Positions 34,751-43,575 are shown, numbered from the stretch's first letter. The stretch: 64,000 bases of DNA from Rhizomicrobium palustre (GCF_011761565.1 NZ_JAASRM010000001.1:992139-1056138); one strand, 5' to 3'. The notes: generated from the letters alone by a model not told the origin. Program-made: numbers and translations.

Positions 34751-35513
34751 ACCCAAACCGATCAATGCGGCAATGAAGAAGGCTTTGCGAAAGGCAGCGA
34801 CGCATTTGGCGATCAAGGCCCCTGGTCTCACAGCTGAGAGCAAAGCCTATGAGGTTTGGCTGGCCTTCGAAGCAGCTTTAGCCCTGCATAATGCTGGCGC
34901 TATTGTGCAGCCACGCAACCATCACGACAGCGCTACCAATATATTCTACGTTCGTGGTGGTCCGGGCAACATTCCTTATATTCACTTAGCTGCCTCGGAC
35001 GCGCCATGCCATTTTCTAATCGTCTGGAAGGGCGGGCAGCTTGAGTTGCACATTTCACTTAATCATCAGCCAATACTGCGTAACAATCGCCATGAACTCG
35101 ACGTGTCGATCGTGCAACGTGCATTCGCGCATGCAGCACGCCATGATCCCAAAACAAGACCGTACGGCGGCCCACGTTTCATTGGTGTCGAACTAAAAGC
35201 TTATCAAGCAGAGAAAACGTTGGATAAGAATATCGCGCGGTCGTTAATTGGCTTAGCGCTTGATCTAGACCCCGGCGCAGTGGCGCCTACGGTCGAATTC
35301 AAAACTCGATCGGGAGACATCCTAGTGAGCGGAGCATTCCGGTCGCCGCAATATTTTTTGCTAACGACTGCTCAATTACGACCCTCCTCCGAAAGGCTAC
35401 TTGCAACGTACGGCATCAAACACGGTGCGGAAATCCATCCAAATTCTCCTGCAGCTCAAATAGCGATAAATGATATCGTTGCTGCAGTTGAGACCCGGCT
35501 GGAAACGACTTGA
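34740..35513 (+). CDS. PD-(D/E)XK nuclease-like protein, second gene of the unit
   Basis: 257 residues from TTG 34740, which overlaps the upstream stop; ATG 34773 is an alternative. The pattern RHELDVSIV (Asp121) followed 30 residues on by GVELKAYQ (Glu151, Lys153) matches the core D...ExK arrangement of restriction-type nucleases. After it comes a helix (ARSLIGLALDL) and a second beta-rich part. Base composition is lower in GC than the trb genes. I infer a nuclease of a small two-gene defence unit; the partner upstream is unknown. No methyltransferase is nearby, so a classical type II restriction system is not supported. Confidence 0.6.
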   Translation: MATKPKPINAAMKKALRKAATHLAIKAPGLTAESKAYEVWLAFEAALALHNAGAIVQPRNHHDSATNIFYVRGGPGNIPYIHLAASDAPCHFLIVWKGGQLELHISLNHQPILRNNRHELDVSIVQRAFAHAARHDPKTRPYGGPRFIGVELKAYQAEKTLDKNIARSLIGLALDLDPGAVAPTVEFKTRSGDILVSGAFRSPQYFLLTTAQLRPSSERLLATYGIKHGAEIHPNSPAAQIAINDIVAAVETRLETT

Positions 35514-35644
35514 ACTCTTACACTCGAAATCAATCAGCGATCGGTGCAGGGGCGCGCACAGCCCCCTGATGATACAAGCTTCAGTGGCTGATCTGGAGAA
35601 GAGCATGCATTTTATCACCATTGAGAGCACGATCTCACTATCGA

Positions 35645-37624
35645 CTACATGCCATGCATCTCCGGCCCGCTGCGCTGGCGGCCGAGTGACCAGGAGATCG
35701 TGTTCTCCCGCGCAATTCCGGAGACGGATTTTCCGAGATTGCGTTCCAGCACGGGCCGCCAAGGAACGAGCGTAAAGTCCCGGCTCCGTTCAACAATAGC
35801 AAATCGCCCACTCACAAGATCAACGGAACGGCGATAAACACCTTCGATGTGGTCGCCAGCCTTGGTTTCGCTATAGGCCAGCCGCAACTCATCCGAAAGC
35901 TGACCAGCCGCGCGCGTCAGATCGCGCCGCCGCAAGAGAGACAAAAGATTAGCACGATAGAGGGTGCGCCCAGCCTCGTCTTCTCGCGCCAGATCTTCTT
36001 CGATCAGCCATTGGCGACGACGCACCAGAGCGTCATTGAGATCACGGCCAAAACCTGCCTCGTGGATGGCAATCTCATTGCGGGCCACAAGCGTGCGATC
36101 CAACCAAGTGGCACCATCAGCCGTGACTTGGCGGTCGAGCGTGTTCGTGGAAAGGATTTCGAGCTGCACCGGTGCTAGGCGGGCTAGTTTGCGCTCGAAC
36201 GCAGCGGCATTCTCCAGATGGTCTCGGCCAATGACCCAGGTGCCGTCCCGATCCCGCTCGACGTTCCCCACCAAGCGGCGCATCGCCTCTAGCCGGCGCA
36301 CATGGGTCTCGGCAAAATCTTGGGTCGCGCTCGGATCATAGCGCAAATGAAGATCGATACTGTAGCGCCCTTCATTGGCCGAGGCGATATCTGCAATGGT
36401 GCGATCTACGTCCCGCGCCCCGGCTGGCTTGGGCCGAACAGCAATGATCGAGCCCTCACGGGTCGGATTGCCGTCATCGGCTTTACCAATCTCGACATAA
36501 TGGGCCCGTCCATCGGCCGCATCGACGACAAGATAGAACCGGTCATTGATCTCATCGGATAGCCCGCGCGCCACTACCCGCCCGATCAAAGGCTTGGCGT
36601 CCTGTTCCGCCGGATCGTAGATCGCATAATCCTGAGCACCGCGCATGATAGCATTGCCAGCCATCTCGCGATGCAGCCTGCGAATGATATCGCCCCGCTC
36701 GCCCATCTGGCGCAAGGTGTTTTCGAGATCAGGCGCCAAACGCCATTGCCCGGGGCGCTCTTCTTCAGCCAAACCAAGGCGCTTCAGCTTTTGCAGCCGC
36801 CCTGTGCACAAGGTCTGCTGGAAGGGATCGCGCGGACCGGTCGACCGAACCACCCCATCGTCACCGACATCCTTCAGCAATCGCCGGTCGAGACTAGTGA
36901 AACGCTCTTGCTCCACCTCGCGCCGCAACCGGTCTTCGATCTCCAAATCGGTGCGCGGACCCAGATCGAGGGTGACGATTTCCGCGGCGCGTTCGCGAAT
37001 GCCGTGGGAGATGTATTCCCGAGCGATGACGAGATCCTCACCTTTGTCATCCTTGCCGCGCAGGACGATATGGGTGTGAGGGTGGCCGGTGTTGAAGTGG
37101 TTGGCCGCCACCCAATCAAGCTTTGTTCCAAGATCGGCTTCCATCTGGGCCATTAGGCGGCGGATGAAGGGCTTCAGATCCTCATATTGCTCGGCATCTT
37201 CCGCCGCGACGATAAAGCGGAATTGGTGGCGGTCGCCGTCGCAGCGTTCCAAAAACTCTTTTCCATCCACCCGATCCCGTTCGGCACTATAGAGCTGACC
37301 CGGCTCACCCTCGCGCGTCACCCCATCGCGCTGGATATAGCGCAGATGCGCTTTGGCAGCGCCCAGACCCTTGCCGGCAAGTTTGGTGAAGCGCGACTTG
37401 GTCACGACCCGGCGCTGACGATAAGCGCCGCAACGATCCCGCGCTGCGAGCACCCTGCCGATCCCGGCGCCGCGACCGATCCGGCTGCCGTGAAACGTCC
37501 CTTTCCCCTTCGCGCTGCGGCCCGCGAGATTGGCGGTGTGCAACACGCGCTGCAAATAGCTCCGCTCGCGCGGAGCCCGGCTGCCGATTTTTCCGAGATG
37601 GGGTTCGAATTCGTCGTCGCGCAT
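35645..37624 (-). CDS. DUF3363 relaxase / VirD2-like mobilisation protein
   Basis: 659-residue relaxase that nicks oriT and pilots the transferred strand. ATG 37624 is preceded by AAGGAG at six bases. The nuclease domain spans residues ~60-250, with AKAHLRYIQRDG and the metal-binding His motif GHPHTHIVLRG (His181, 183, 185). The DUF3363 region follows to the C-terminus. The N-terminus is basic. Upstream lie four phased short repeats (37.67-37.79 kb), a plausible control or oriT region. The product ends with the segment SGPEMHGM. Confidence 0.9.
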   Translation of the reverse strand: MRDDEFEPHLGKIGSRAPRERSYLQRVLHTANLAGRSAKGKGTFHGSRIGRGAGIGRVLAARDRCGAYRQRRVVTKSRFTKLAGKGLGAAKAHLRYIQRDGVTREGEPGQLYSAERDRVDGKEFLERCDGDRHQFRFIVAAEDAEQYEDLKPFIRRLMAQMEADLGTKLDWVAANHFNTGHPHTHIVLRGKDDKGEDLVIAREYISHGIRERAAEIVTLDLGPRTDLEIEDRLRREVEQERFTSLDRRLLKDVGDDGVVRSTGPRDPFQQTLCTGRLQKLKRLGLAEEERPGQWRLAPDLENTLRQMGERGDIIRRLHREMAGNAIMRGAQDYAIYDPAEQDAKPLIGRVVARGLSDEINDRFYLVVDAADGRAHYVEIGKADDGNPTREGSIIAVRPKPAGARDVDRTIADIASANEGRYSIDLHLRYDPSATQDFAETHVRRLEAMRRLVGNVERDRDGTWVIGRDHLENAAAFERKLARLAPVQLEILSTNTLDRQVTADGATWLDRTLVARNEIAIHEAGFGRDLNDALVRRRQWLIEEDLAREDEAGRTLYRANLLSLLRRRDLTRAAGQLSDELRLAYSETKAGDHIEGVYRRSVDLVSGRFAIVERSRDFTLVPWRPVLERNLGKSVSGIARENTISWSLGRQRSGPEMHGM

Positions 37625-37671
37625 AGAAACTCCTTCCACGCCATCAACGCGCCGATCCCCGCAAACCGCAA

Positions 37672-37789
37672 TTGGTGCCAAGACCGTCTAGCAATCTCAG
37701 CAGGTTGGCTGCCAGTTGGTGCCATGCTTCTCAGGCCTGGTGCCAAAATTCTCGATGTGCAGGCAGGAAAACGGCGCCATTTGGTGCCG
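37672..37789. repeat. four helically phased TTGGTGCCA repeats upstream of the relaxase gene
   Basis: Copies start at 37672 (TTGGTGCCA), 37716 (TTGGTGCCA), 37737 (CTGGTGCCA) and 37781 (TTGGTGCCG), all in the same direction, with spacings 44, 21 and 44 bp. These are close to whole numbers of helical turns, so bound proteins would sit on one face. A related TTGGCTGCCA lies at 37705. The array lies between the relaxase and DUF932 genes, where an oriT or an operator would be expected. No canonical IncP-type nick sequence was found. Confidence 0.6.
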
Positions 37790-37941
37790 GAGCTTTTCTC
37801 TTGCCTTCGCGCTCTTATCACCGGCGTCCCACCCCACGGTGCATCATTGTGTATCTTAGAGATGAACTGGAAGGCGCGGCGATGGCGGAATGAGCCGCGG
37901 GGCGCGCAATCAGAAGCGTGACTAGACGCACTCAAAGGCAC

Positions 37942-37980
37942 AAAAAAAGCCGTGCCACCAAACTCGGCGGCACGGCTTTC
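37942..37980 (-). terminator. rho-independent terminator after the DUF932 gene
   Basis: An 11-bp perfect stem (AAAGCCGTGCC / GGCACGGCTTT) with a 12-nt loop, read on the minus strand and followed by a T run. It sits just past the stop at 37989 and separates the DUF932 transcript from the relaxase gene. Confidence 0.85.
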
Positions 37981-37988
37981 GAATGATA

Positions 37989-39188
37989 TTAGGCGACTTG
38001 TTCCATCAATTTCTTGGCCTTGATTTCGAGGTCAAGACGGGCGTCTTGATGGGTTTTGTGACGAGCCAAAGCTGTGATGCCTTGCACAAAATCATAGATG
38101 CTTTCGGGCTTCTTGCCCTCTTCGTTGAGGACCATTTCCACGATTTTGGCGGTCTCCGGTTTGGAAAATCCCCGTTTGCGCAAGAAGCTCTCGCGGTCCT
38201 CGTCATTGCGAGCGACAATCTGTTCCCGTGCCGCCACGATGCCAGCAACGAAGCTCTGGGAACTGGAATTGGCAAAGCTCTCCAGCGCCGGTTCGGCTTC
38301 CAGGGCAAAACGATTGGCGGCGAATTTCGAATGCCGGATGCTGATTTCTTCGAACCTTTCGGTGCCCCAAAGATTGCGGTTCTGACACACCGCACGAAGA
38401 TAGAAAGAAGCGAGACCGAGCGTTTTGCTGCCGACTTCGCTGTTCCAGGCGTAAAATCCCCGAAAGTAAAGATCAGGTGAGCCGTCCGCCAGACACCCCG
38501 CTTCAATGGGATGGGTGTCATCCACCAAAAACAGAAACACGTCGCGGTCGCTGGCGTAGAGCGTGGTGGTTTCCTTGCTCACATCGACAAACGGATTGTG
38601 TGTCATGGTTGCCCAATCAAGCACGCCGGGCACTTTCCAGCGGGTGTCGCCGGTGCCGTTGCCTGCAATTTTCTGCACCGCGGCAACCAATTCGTGGTCC
38701 CAGATGCGGCCGTAATCGGGACCGGTGAGGGCGCGAAGCTCTATTTTGCCGTCTTCGGCTTCCAAGGTTTTGATGAGTTCGGCGCGATGGCTGGAAAGCC
38801 CGTATTGCAGATTGATCCCCGCCAAAGGGGCGGGCAGTCCGCGCATATATGAGGATGGCGCACCGACAAGGCTGCACAATTGCCCAAAACTCCAATGGGT
38901 CGGGGAAACGGGTTCCTCGCGTCCCGGCAGAACAAGGGAAAGCCGTTCGCTATCATCGCGGGCGGCTTCAACCTGCACGTCCCGGCTTTCCACGGTGCGG
39001 GTGGTGGCGTGATCGGCGCGGGATTTCACGCGGTCATAAAGCTCCGACAAGCTCAAATAGCGCTCGTCATCAGGCCGGGAAAACCATTCGGACGAAACCC
39101 GTTCGATGCGTTGGCCGCGCGAAATATCCACGCGATAGCTGCCGGTGACAGAGTGTTCCTTGAGAGGATTGAGGGGTTCGATAGTCAT
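37989..39188 (-). CDS. DUF932 family protein
   Basis: 399-residue member of the DUF932 family (phage/plasmid-associated, function unknown, sometimes linked to protection of incoming DNA). Family-like blocks: WSFGQLCSLVGAPSSYMRGL, LRALTGPDYGRIWDHEL, and VFLFLVDDTHPIE. ATG 39188 has AAAGGAG eight bases upstream. The frame is open upstream to 39311, but that part overlaps a strongly structured region and lacks a start signal. Terminated by the hairpin at 37942-37980. Confidence 0.85.
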   Translation of the reverse strand: MTIEPLNPLKEHSVTGSYRVDISRGQRIERVSSEWFSRPDDERYLSLSELYDRVKSRADHATTRTVESRDVQVEAARDDSERLSLVLPGREEPVSPTHWSFGQLCSLVGAPSSYMRGLPAPLAGINLQYGLSSHRAELIKTLEAEDGKIELRALTGPDYGRIWDHELVAAVQKIAGNGTGDTRWKVPGVLDWATMTHNPFVDVSKETTTLYASDRDVFLFLVDDTHPIEAGCLADGSPDLYFRGFYAWNSEVGSKTLGLASFYLRAVCQNRNLWGTERFEEISIRHSKFAANRFALEAEPALESFANSSSQSFVAGIVAAREQIVARNDEDRESFLRKRGFSKPETAKIVEMVLNEEGKKPESIYDFVQGITALARHKTHQDARLDLEIKAKKLMEQVA

Positions 39189-39275
39189 TGGGTGATCTCC
39201 TTTGAAGGGCTGGGTTCGGCGCGAGCCGAAGCGCCGCGCTGAACCCCTGCCCGTCGGCGAGACCGGGTGTAGCAA

Positions 39276-39413
39276 GGGCAAGGGCGGGCGCGGCGGAGGG
39301 GGATCACCCACCCGAAGGGCCCCGCAGGGCCTCGCAGCGCGAAGCGCGAGAGGTGGGGAGACCGCCGCGCCCGTTCATCGAAGACCCTTGCCCGCGCGAG
39401 GGGCAGCGCCCCT
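39276..39413 (-). ncRNA. candidate structured RNA / leader of the DUF932 gene
   Basis: A long closing helix is built from 39276-39296 and 39362-39393: a perfect 12-bp stem (39285-39296 with 39362-39373) and a perfect 9-bp stem (39276-39284 with 39385-39393), joined by an 11-nt one-sided bulge. Inside are a 6-bp stem (39307-39312 with 39352-39357), a 5-bp hairpin with a 4-nt loop (39318-39331), and a 5-bp hairpin (39331-39335 with 39346-39350). A further hairpin at 39399-39413 (AGGGGC-agc-GCCCCT) lies beside it. It is 88 nt ahead of the DUF932 start, between the transglycosylase and DUF932. It could be a cis-regulatory leader, an independent RNA, or a single-strand DNA hairpin used in transfer; strand is assumed. 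Confidence 0.5.
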
Positions 39414-39452
39414 TAGCATTCCAAGAAGAAACTCTGCCGTTCGGTCTTTTGA

Positions 39453-40037
39453 TCAGCGCGGCGAGGAGGACAACGGCACGAACAGACCACCGGTATCGGT
39501 GTTAATGATACGCGATGGTTCATGTCTCATGTGGGGTGACGGACCGGATGCGATCCGCGCAAGATACGCCTCGGTCTCCACCGGAAGCGGCTTTGTTCCT
39601 GCCAAATAAGCGCGATAGCGTGTGGGTCCGGCATTGTAGGCTGCGAACATGCCTTCCGTGCCGAATTCCTCCCACAGCATTCGCAAATAGGCAGCGCCAG
39701 CGAGAATATTGTCGTGCGGATCGTAGGGATCATCGCCTAGCTTCAGGCGCTGTCGCATCACAAGCCAAGTCTCCGGCATGAGCTGCATCAAGCCCATCGC
39801 GCCTTTGGGCGACGTGATCGGATTGCCGTTCAACGTTAAACGGCCACCGCTTTCCGCCGCCATGACACGGGCGATCCAGTCTTCCGGGATTGCGAACCGC
39901 CGCGCCGCTTCGCCGATATAACTTTGCCAGGACGCAACCGCAGTATCCGCAAAAGCCGATTTGTTCGGCGGTGCCGGACAAGCGAAAGGCGGCGTAAAAA
40001 ACAGCACGCAGGCCGCGGCGGCGCTCACCAAATCCAT
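39453..40037 (-). CDS. lytic transglycosylase (VirB1-like)
   Basis: 194-residue SLT-type muramidase that opens peptidoglycan locally for the transfer apparatus. A short hydrophobic leader (LVSAAAACVLFFTPPFACP) suggests export. The catalytic Glu is in MAAESGGR, followed by GAMGLMQLMPETW, NILAGAAYLRML and AAYNAG, the classical SLT motifs. The start overlaps the 3' end of the traF-like gene by 13 bp. Confidence 0.9.
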   Translation of the reverse strand: MDLVSAAAACVLFFTPPFACPAPPNKSAFADTAVASWQSYIGEAARRFAIPEDWIARVMAAESGGRLTLNGNPITSPKGAMGLMQLMPETWLVMRQRLKLGDDPYDPHDNILAGAAYLRMLWEEFGTEGMFAAYNAGPTRYRAYLAGTKPLPVETEAYLARIASGPSPHMRHEPSRIINTDTGGLFVPLSSSPR

Positions 40038-40519
40038 AGCGGCCTCAGTTTTCCAAGAACCGCATGGCGCGACACCGGCCCGAAATACCGCCCGTCGAAG
40101 GAGGACGGGACATCGGCCATCAACAAAAATACCTCATCGGGGCGCAGGATTTGGCAGCCGGACCAGTGGGGAAGCGGACGATGGCTTGCGTCCCGTTCCT
40201 GGCGTAGTGCCGCGATGTGACCATTGATGACGATGCGGTTGCCATCGGCGCAGATCTTGTCGCCCGCAAGAGCGGCAATACATTTGACCAGCGGCACATT
40301 AAACGGCAGGTAGCCGCGCTTTGCCGCCAACGGGCGCACCCAGTGTGGCGGTTTGGCGAGCACAAGATCGCCGCGGCCAAAATCACGGATGGGCAAAAGC
40401 CGATAGAGCCCGATAGGCGCGCTCGCGGTTGCGTTCCAGACAAGACGCGGTGCGTGCGGCGCGAACAAAGCCGCGGCGGCACCCCCGGCGACCAGGAGAA
40501 TGGCGCCTCGCGGGCTCAT
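40025..40519 (-). CDS. traF: TraF-like S26 signal peptidase
   Basis: 164-residue serine peptidase of family S26. One N-terminal membrane helix (AILLVAGGAAAALFA) is followed by the SAPIGLYRL block (catalytic Ser) and PLVKCIAALAGD (catalytic Lys), then the C-terminal FDGRYFGPV box. TraF of IncP plasmids processes and cyclises the TrbC prepilin, matching the trbC gene here. Start ATG 40519 overlaps the stop of the HTH gene (ATGA). Confidence 0.88.
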   Translation of the reverse strand: MSPRGAILLVAGGAAAALFAPHAPRLVWNATASAPIGLYRLLPIRDFGRGDLVLAKPPHWVRPLAAKRGYLPFNVPLVKCIAALAGDKICADGNRIVINGHIAALRQERDASHRPLPHWSGCQILRPDEVFLLMADVPSSFDGRYFGPVSRHAVLGKLRPLWIW

Positions 40520-40749
40520 GACCGCCGCCCCTCCGACCACGCATCGAGATCATCGATGTGATAGAAAATGTGGCGCCCATGACGGCGATAGCGCGGCCCG
40601 ACCCCACGCATGCGCATGTGAATGAGCGTGTGAGGCTTAAGGCCGAGATAGAATGCCGCTTCTTTGGAACTGAGAAACGGGCTGCCGCTACGGGCCGCGG
40701 TAGCGCGGCGGTTAGCATCTTCATCATCGCTTTCAGGTGGCTTCGGCAT
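40516..40749 (-). CDS. excisionase-like HTH protein (RdfS-type candidate)
   Basis: 77 residues. The segment FLSSKEAAFYLGLKPHTL, then YRRHGRHIFYHIDDLDAW, is the winged MerR-like HTH_17 fold used by excisionases and recombination directionality factors. ATG 40749 has AGGG eight bases upstream. It lies directly ahead of, and overlaps, traF. In Mesorhizobium symbiosis ICEs the RDF gene rdfS occupies the same place next to traF and is switched on by FseA; an FseA-like gene is present at 48.9-49.7 kb. Could also be a transcription regulator only. Confidence 0.65.
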   Translation of the reverse strand: MPKPPESDDEDANRRATAARSGSPFLSSKEAAFYLGLKPHTLIHMRMRGVGPRYRRHGRHIFYHIDDLDAWSEGRRS

Positions 40750-40843
40750 CGTGTCGCCCTGTGGCTGGTCGTTGGCGATGCTGAAGCTAGGTGGCTCACG
40801 AAATGCGCGGCACCGGCAGATTGAGCCCCCTCGCAACTTGCCG

Positions 40844-40878
40844 GAAAAAAGAAAGCCCCCGCACCGGAGCGCGGGGGC
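40844..40878 (-). terminator. rho-independent terminator after the second DUF736 gene
   Basis: Perfect 8-bp GC stem GCCCCCGC / GCGGGGGC (40855-40862 with 40871-40878), followed on the minus strand by a T-rich run. It lies 10 bp beyond the stop of the DUF736 gene and insulates the HTH-traF-transglycosylase unit. Confidence 0.85.
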
Positions 40879-40887
40879 GATGAGGCA

Positions 40888-41208
40888 TCAGTTGGCCGGA
40901 TTCCACAGAACCGCAAAGACGTTCGGATCGTCCTGACCGGCGGCGGGACCGAGATTGGCGTAGAGTTTCTTCGGCCCGAAGGCGGGATCGGCAAGGCTCA
41001 ACGAGACGTAATCTTCGCCGGAATTCTTGCCGCGTTTGACCCAGCCTGCGCCGATTTCGGTGGCCTTTGAGAAGACCCGGTAGTCGGGCTGCTTGCTGCC
41101 GTTTTTGGCCGAATTGGGCAGGATATCGATGGGAGCGCGGAACGCGAGAGTGCGAAGTTCTCCGTGATAGGCGTCGTCCCGCTTCGTGACGTGACCGATG
41201 GCTGGCAT
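40888..41208 (-). CDS. DUF736 family protein, second copy
   Basis: 106 residues, DUF736 family: opens MPAIGHVTKRDDAYHGELRT, then DYRVFSKATEIGAGWVKRG and YVSLSLADPAF. It differs strongly from the DUF736 copy at 19.0 kb, so it is not a recent duplicate. ATG 41208 has GGAG eight bases upstream; the upstream open frame to 41445 is ignored. It has its own terminator and a long GC-rich leader region. Confidence 0.85.
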   Translation of the reverse strand: MPAIGHVTKRDDAYHGELRTLAFRAPIDILPNSAKNGSKQPDYRVFSKATEIGAGWVKRGKNSGEDYVSLSLADPAFGPKKLYANLGPAAGQDDPNVFAVLWNPAN

Positions 41209-41695
41209 GTTCGTCTCCAATGTGATCGCGGGAAGACCATTCTTCCTTGCGATGGCGGACCGGTAATGGGCGGAAGCCGGGCACCCGAACCTTAGGCCGC
41301 AGCGCAGCGAAGGACCGGAGCGGACGGGAAATTTGAAAGCGCAGGCGACCCGCGAGGAGCGCGCCTTGGCGCGCGGGGAAATTTCTAAGGCCCGCGATGG
41401 TTTCGGAAGGACCGCGCCCGCCCATAGGTCTGGCGCCGAGAACAAGGAAAGAAAGGTTTGAAACCCACGCGATGAGAGACGCGATCAGCCAGACGGGCAC
41501 CCCGCAGACGGGATAGGCGCATCGGAGAAGGAACCTCGCCCGCCTTCACCCATGATCAGCACGATACTGGGCGGCAGCAGAATGAGGCCAATTCATCCGA
41601 GTAAAGGCACATAGAAGAAAGCGCGATTGCGTCTCCCGCTACACAACATATGCGACATGATACCATGAAAAATACCATGTTGGCTGGCTGCTGTT
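41209..41695 (-). promoter_or_regulatory. long GC-rich leader of the DUF736 gene
   Basis: About 490 bp without a supported gene. It contains a GCGCGCC-TT-GGCGCGC dyad inside flanking CCCGCG/CGCGGG arms near 41349-41377, a GGGAAATTT direct repeat near 41326 and 41376, and CCTTAG/CTAAGG complementary segments. The layout recalls the folded leader before DUF932, so a structured 5' UTR is likely. Its right end probably contains the boundary between the transfer module and the metabolic cargo. Confidence 0.4.
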
Positions 41696-43183
41696 TCAGC
41701 GCTTGATATCGGTAATCTTGAGCACCGCTGCCGTCGCCGCTCTGGTTGCGCGTGTCGCCTTGGCGTCTTGCGTGAGATCGATGCCGTAGGTGGGGTAGAT
41801 CTTTTTCAGTGCGGGCAGCCAATCCATCTCGGTCAGGCGACCGGCAAAGCACATTTGCAGCACATCAAAGGCAATGGCCGCGGCGGTCGACGCGCCCGGG
41901 GATGCTCCGAGCAAAGCGACGAGCGATTTGTCCGCGGCTGCAATCAACTCCGTGCCGAATTCGAGCCGACCACCGAGGTCGGCTTCATCCGGCTTGATAA
42001 TCTGGACGCGTTGTCCCGCGACCGCCAGCTTCCAGTCGCCGCGCTTCGCCGTGGGAAAGAACTGGCGGAGCATTTCGAACTGGTGATGGTGACTCTGGAA
42101 TACCTGGCCGATGAGATACTCCTCCAGGGCGACATTATCCTTGGCGACATCGATGAGCGGCAGGAGGTTGTTGGGCGTGATGGTTTCGAACAGATCGGCC
42201 AGCGAGCCGTGCTTGAGGAATTTGGTGGAAAATCCCGCATACGGCCCGAACAAAAGCGAGGTCTTTCCGCCAATAATGCGGGTATCGAGATGCGGCACCG
42301 ACATCGGCGGCGAGCCGGTCGAGGCCTTGCCGTAGACCTTGGCGTGATGGCGCTGCGATACGGTATCAACATCGCACCTAAGCCAGATGCCGCTGACAGG
42401 AAAGCCACCGATGCCCTTGGCCTCCGGAATACCGGATTTCTGCAGAAGTTCGATCGCGGCGCCGCCTGCGCCTATAAAGACGAAGCCGGCCGACACGCTA
42501 TGCCGCGTACCATCATTGTTGTTTTCGAACGTCACGGTCCAGCGGCCATCCCTGGCGCGTTCGATGGCAACGACCTCGCTTCGATAGCGCAAATCCAAGC
42601 CCTCCGCCGCAAGCCGGGCAACGAGCAGATGCGTGAGGGCGCCATAATCGACATCCGTGCCGGTTACTATCCGCGTGGCAGCCACCTTCGCGGCCGGATC
42701 GCGGCCTTCCATCACCAATGGCGCCCAGCTTGCAATTTCGGCGTGGTCCTCGCTGTATTCCATGCCGTGATAGCAGTGGTGCGCGCTCATGGCGGCATAG
42801 CGTGTCTTGAGGAAGGCGACATTCTCCGCTCCCCAGACAAAACTCATATGCGGACAAGGATGAAGAAAGGCGCGCGGATCGGGAATGGCGCCGCTCGTCA
42901 CCAAATATGCCCAAAGCTGTCGCGAGACGTCGAATTCGGTATTGACCTTGAGCGCCTGGGAAATGTCGATGCTGCCGTCAGAGCGCTGGGGTGTATAGTT
43001 CAACTCGCAATTGGCGGCATGGCCGGTGCCGGCATTGTTCCAGCCCATGGAACTTTCCAGGCCGCAATCCTCGAGCCGCTCGATCATGGTAATCCGGAGC
43101 GATGGATCAAGCTCGTGCAACACCGTGCCGAGGGTCGCGCTCATGATGCCAGCTCCGATCAAGAGAATGTCGGGATTGTCCAT
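41696..43183 (-). CDS. mqo: malate:quinone oxidoreductase
   Basis: 495-residue FAD enzyme that oxidises malate to oxaloacetate and reduces membrane quinone. The N-terminal dinucleotide fold [20 protein letters not shown] is followed by the family blocks [20 protein letters not shown] and CELNYTP, and later [20 protein letters not shown] and [14 protein letters not shown]. The length is normal for the family. ATG 43183 is chosen because AAGGAG lies seven bases upstream; it overlaps the cupin stop. With the fumarase gene two places upstream, it would run fumarate to oxaloacetate without NAD-malate dehydrogenase. Confidence 0.93.
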   Translation of the reverse strand: MDNPDILLIGAGIMSATLGTVLHELDPSLRITMIERLEDCGLESSMGWNNAGTGHAANCELNYTPQRSDGSIDISQALKVNTEFDVSRQLWAYLVTSGAIPDPRAFLHPCPHMSFVWGAENVAFLKTRYAAMSAHHCYHGMEYSEDHAEIASWAPLVMEGRDPAAKVAATRIVTGTDVDYGALTHLLVARLAAEGLDLRYRSEVVAIERARDGRWTVTFENNNDGTRHSVSAGFVFIGAGGAAIELLQKSGIPEAKGIGGFPVSGIWLRCDVDTVSQRHHAKVYGKASTGSPPMSVPHLDTRIIGGKTSLLFGPYAGFSTKFLKHGSLADLFETITPNNLLPLIDVAKDNVALEEYLIGQVFQSHHHQFEMLRQFFPTAKRGDWKLAVAGQRVQIIKPDEADLGGRLEFGTELIAAADKSLVALLGASPGASTAAAIAFDVLQMCFAGRLTEMDWLPALKKIYPTYGIDLTQDAKATRATRAATAAVLKITDIKR

Positions 43184-43575
43184 CACAGAGCTCCTTTTTG
43201 GGGTTCGAAATGGAGATCGGCCCCGTCTTCATAAACGACATAAGCGCGGCGCCAGGGCTCCGAGCCGATCAAGCGCCAGCGATGGCCTGTTCCGCTGTTG
43301 TCCTGTGCGAGCAGTGCATCGCCGGGCCGGATCACGAAGGTGGCACCGGACTTGACTTCGAATTCGATCGTGCCCGACAGGGTCAGAACGAATTGCGGCT
43401 GGGGGTCCTGATGCCAATCGAAAGAGCCCGCCGAGGTCTCCTGAAAAGAAAGCTCATGAACAGCAATCGGCAAACCCGAGGCTTTACCGTGAAGGCCGGC
43501 CCCGATCACGAGTTGACCTTCCTCAAACAGTGAATTGCCGTCCGGACCGGTCCACAGTCTGACGCAGCGGATCAT
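43183..43575 (-). CDS. small cupin-domain protein
   Basis: 130 residues forming a single cupin barrel: [22 protein letters not shown] (here in two overlapping motifs, HQDPQPQ and LSGTIEFEV) and the second motif [15 protein letters not shown]. The substrate is unknown. It lies between fumC (15 bp) and mqo (overlap), so it probably belongs to the same transcript; it might sense or bind a C4-dicarboxylate, which is inference. Confidence 0.75.
   Translation of the reverse strand: MIRCVRLWTGPDGNSLFEEGQLVIGAGLHGKASGLPIAVHELSFQETSAGSFDWHQDPQPQFVLTLSGTIEFEVKSGATFVIRPGDALLAQDNSGTGHRWRLIGSEPWRRAYVVYEDGADLHFEPQKGAL

Noticed and set aside
37187-37941. Long open frames on both strands around the relaxase start
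   Set aside because: They overlap the well-supported relaxase N-terminus and the repeat region and lack ribosome sites or motifs.
37625-37941. IncP-type nic site near the relaxase gene
   Set aside because: No ATCCTG-like nick sequence was found by eye, so an oriT is only suggested, not annotated.
41768-43234. 488-codon plus-strand open frame
   Set aside because: Antisense to mqo, which has full family signatures; arises from GC-rich codon bias.
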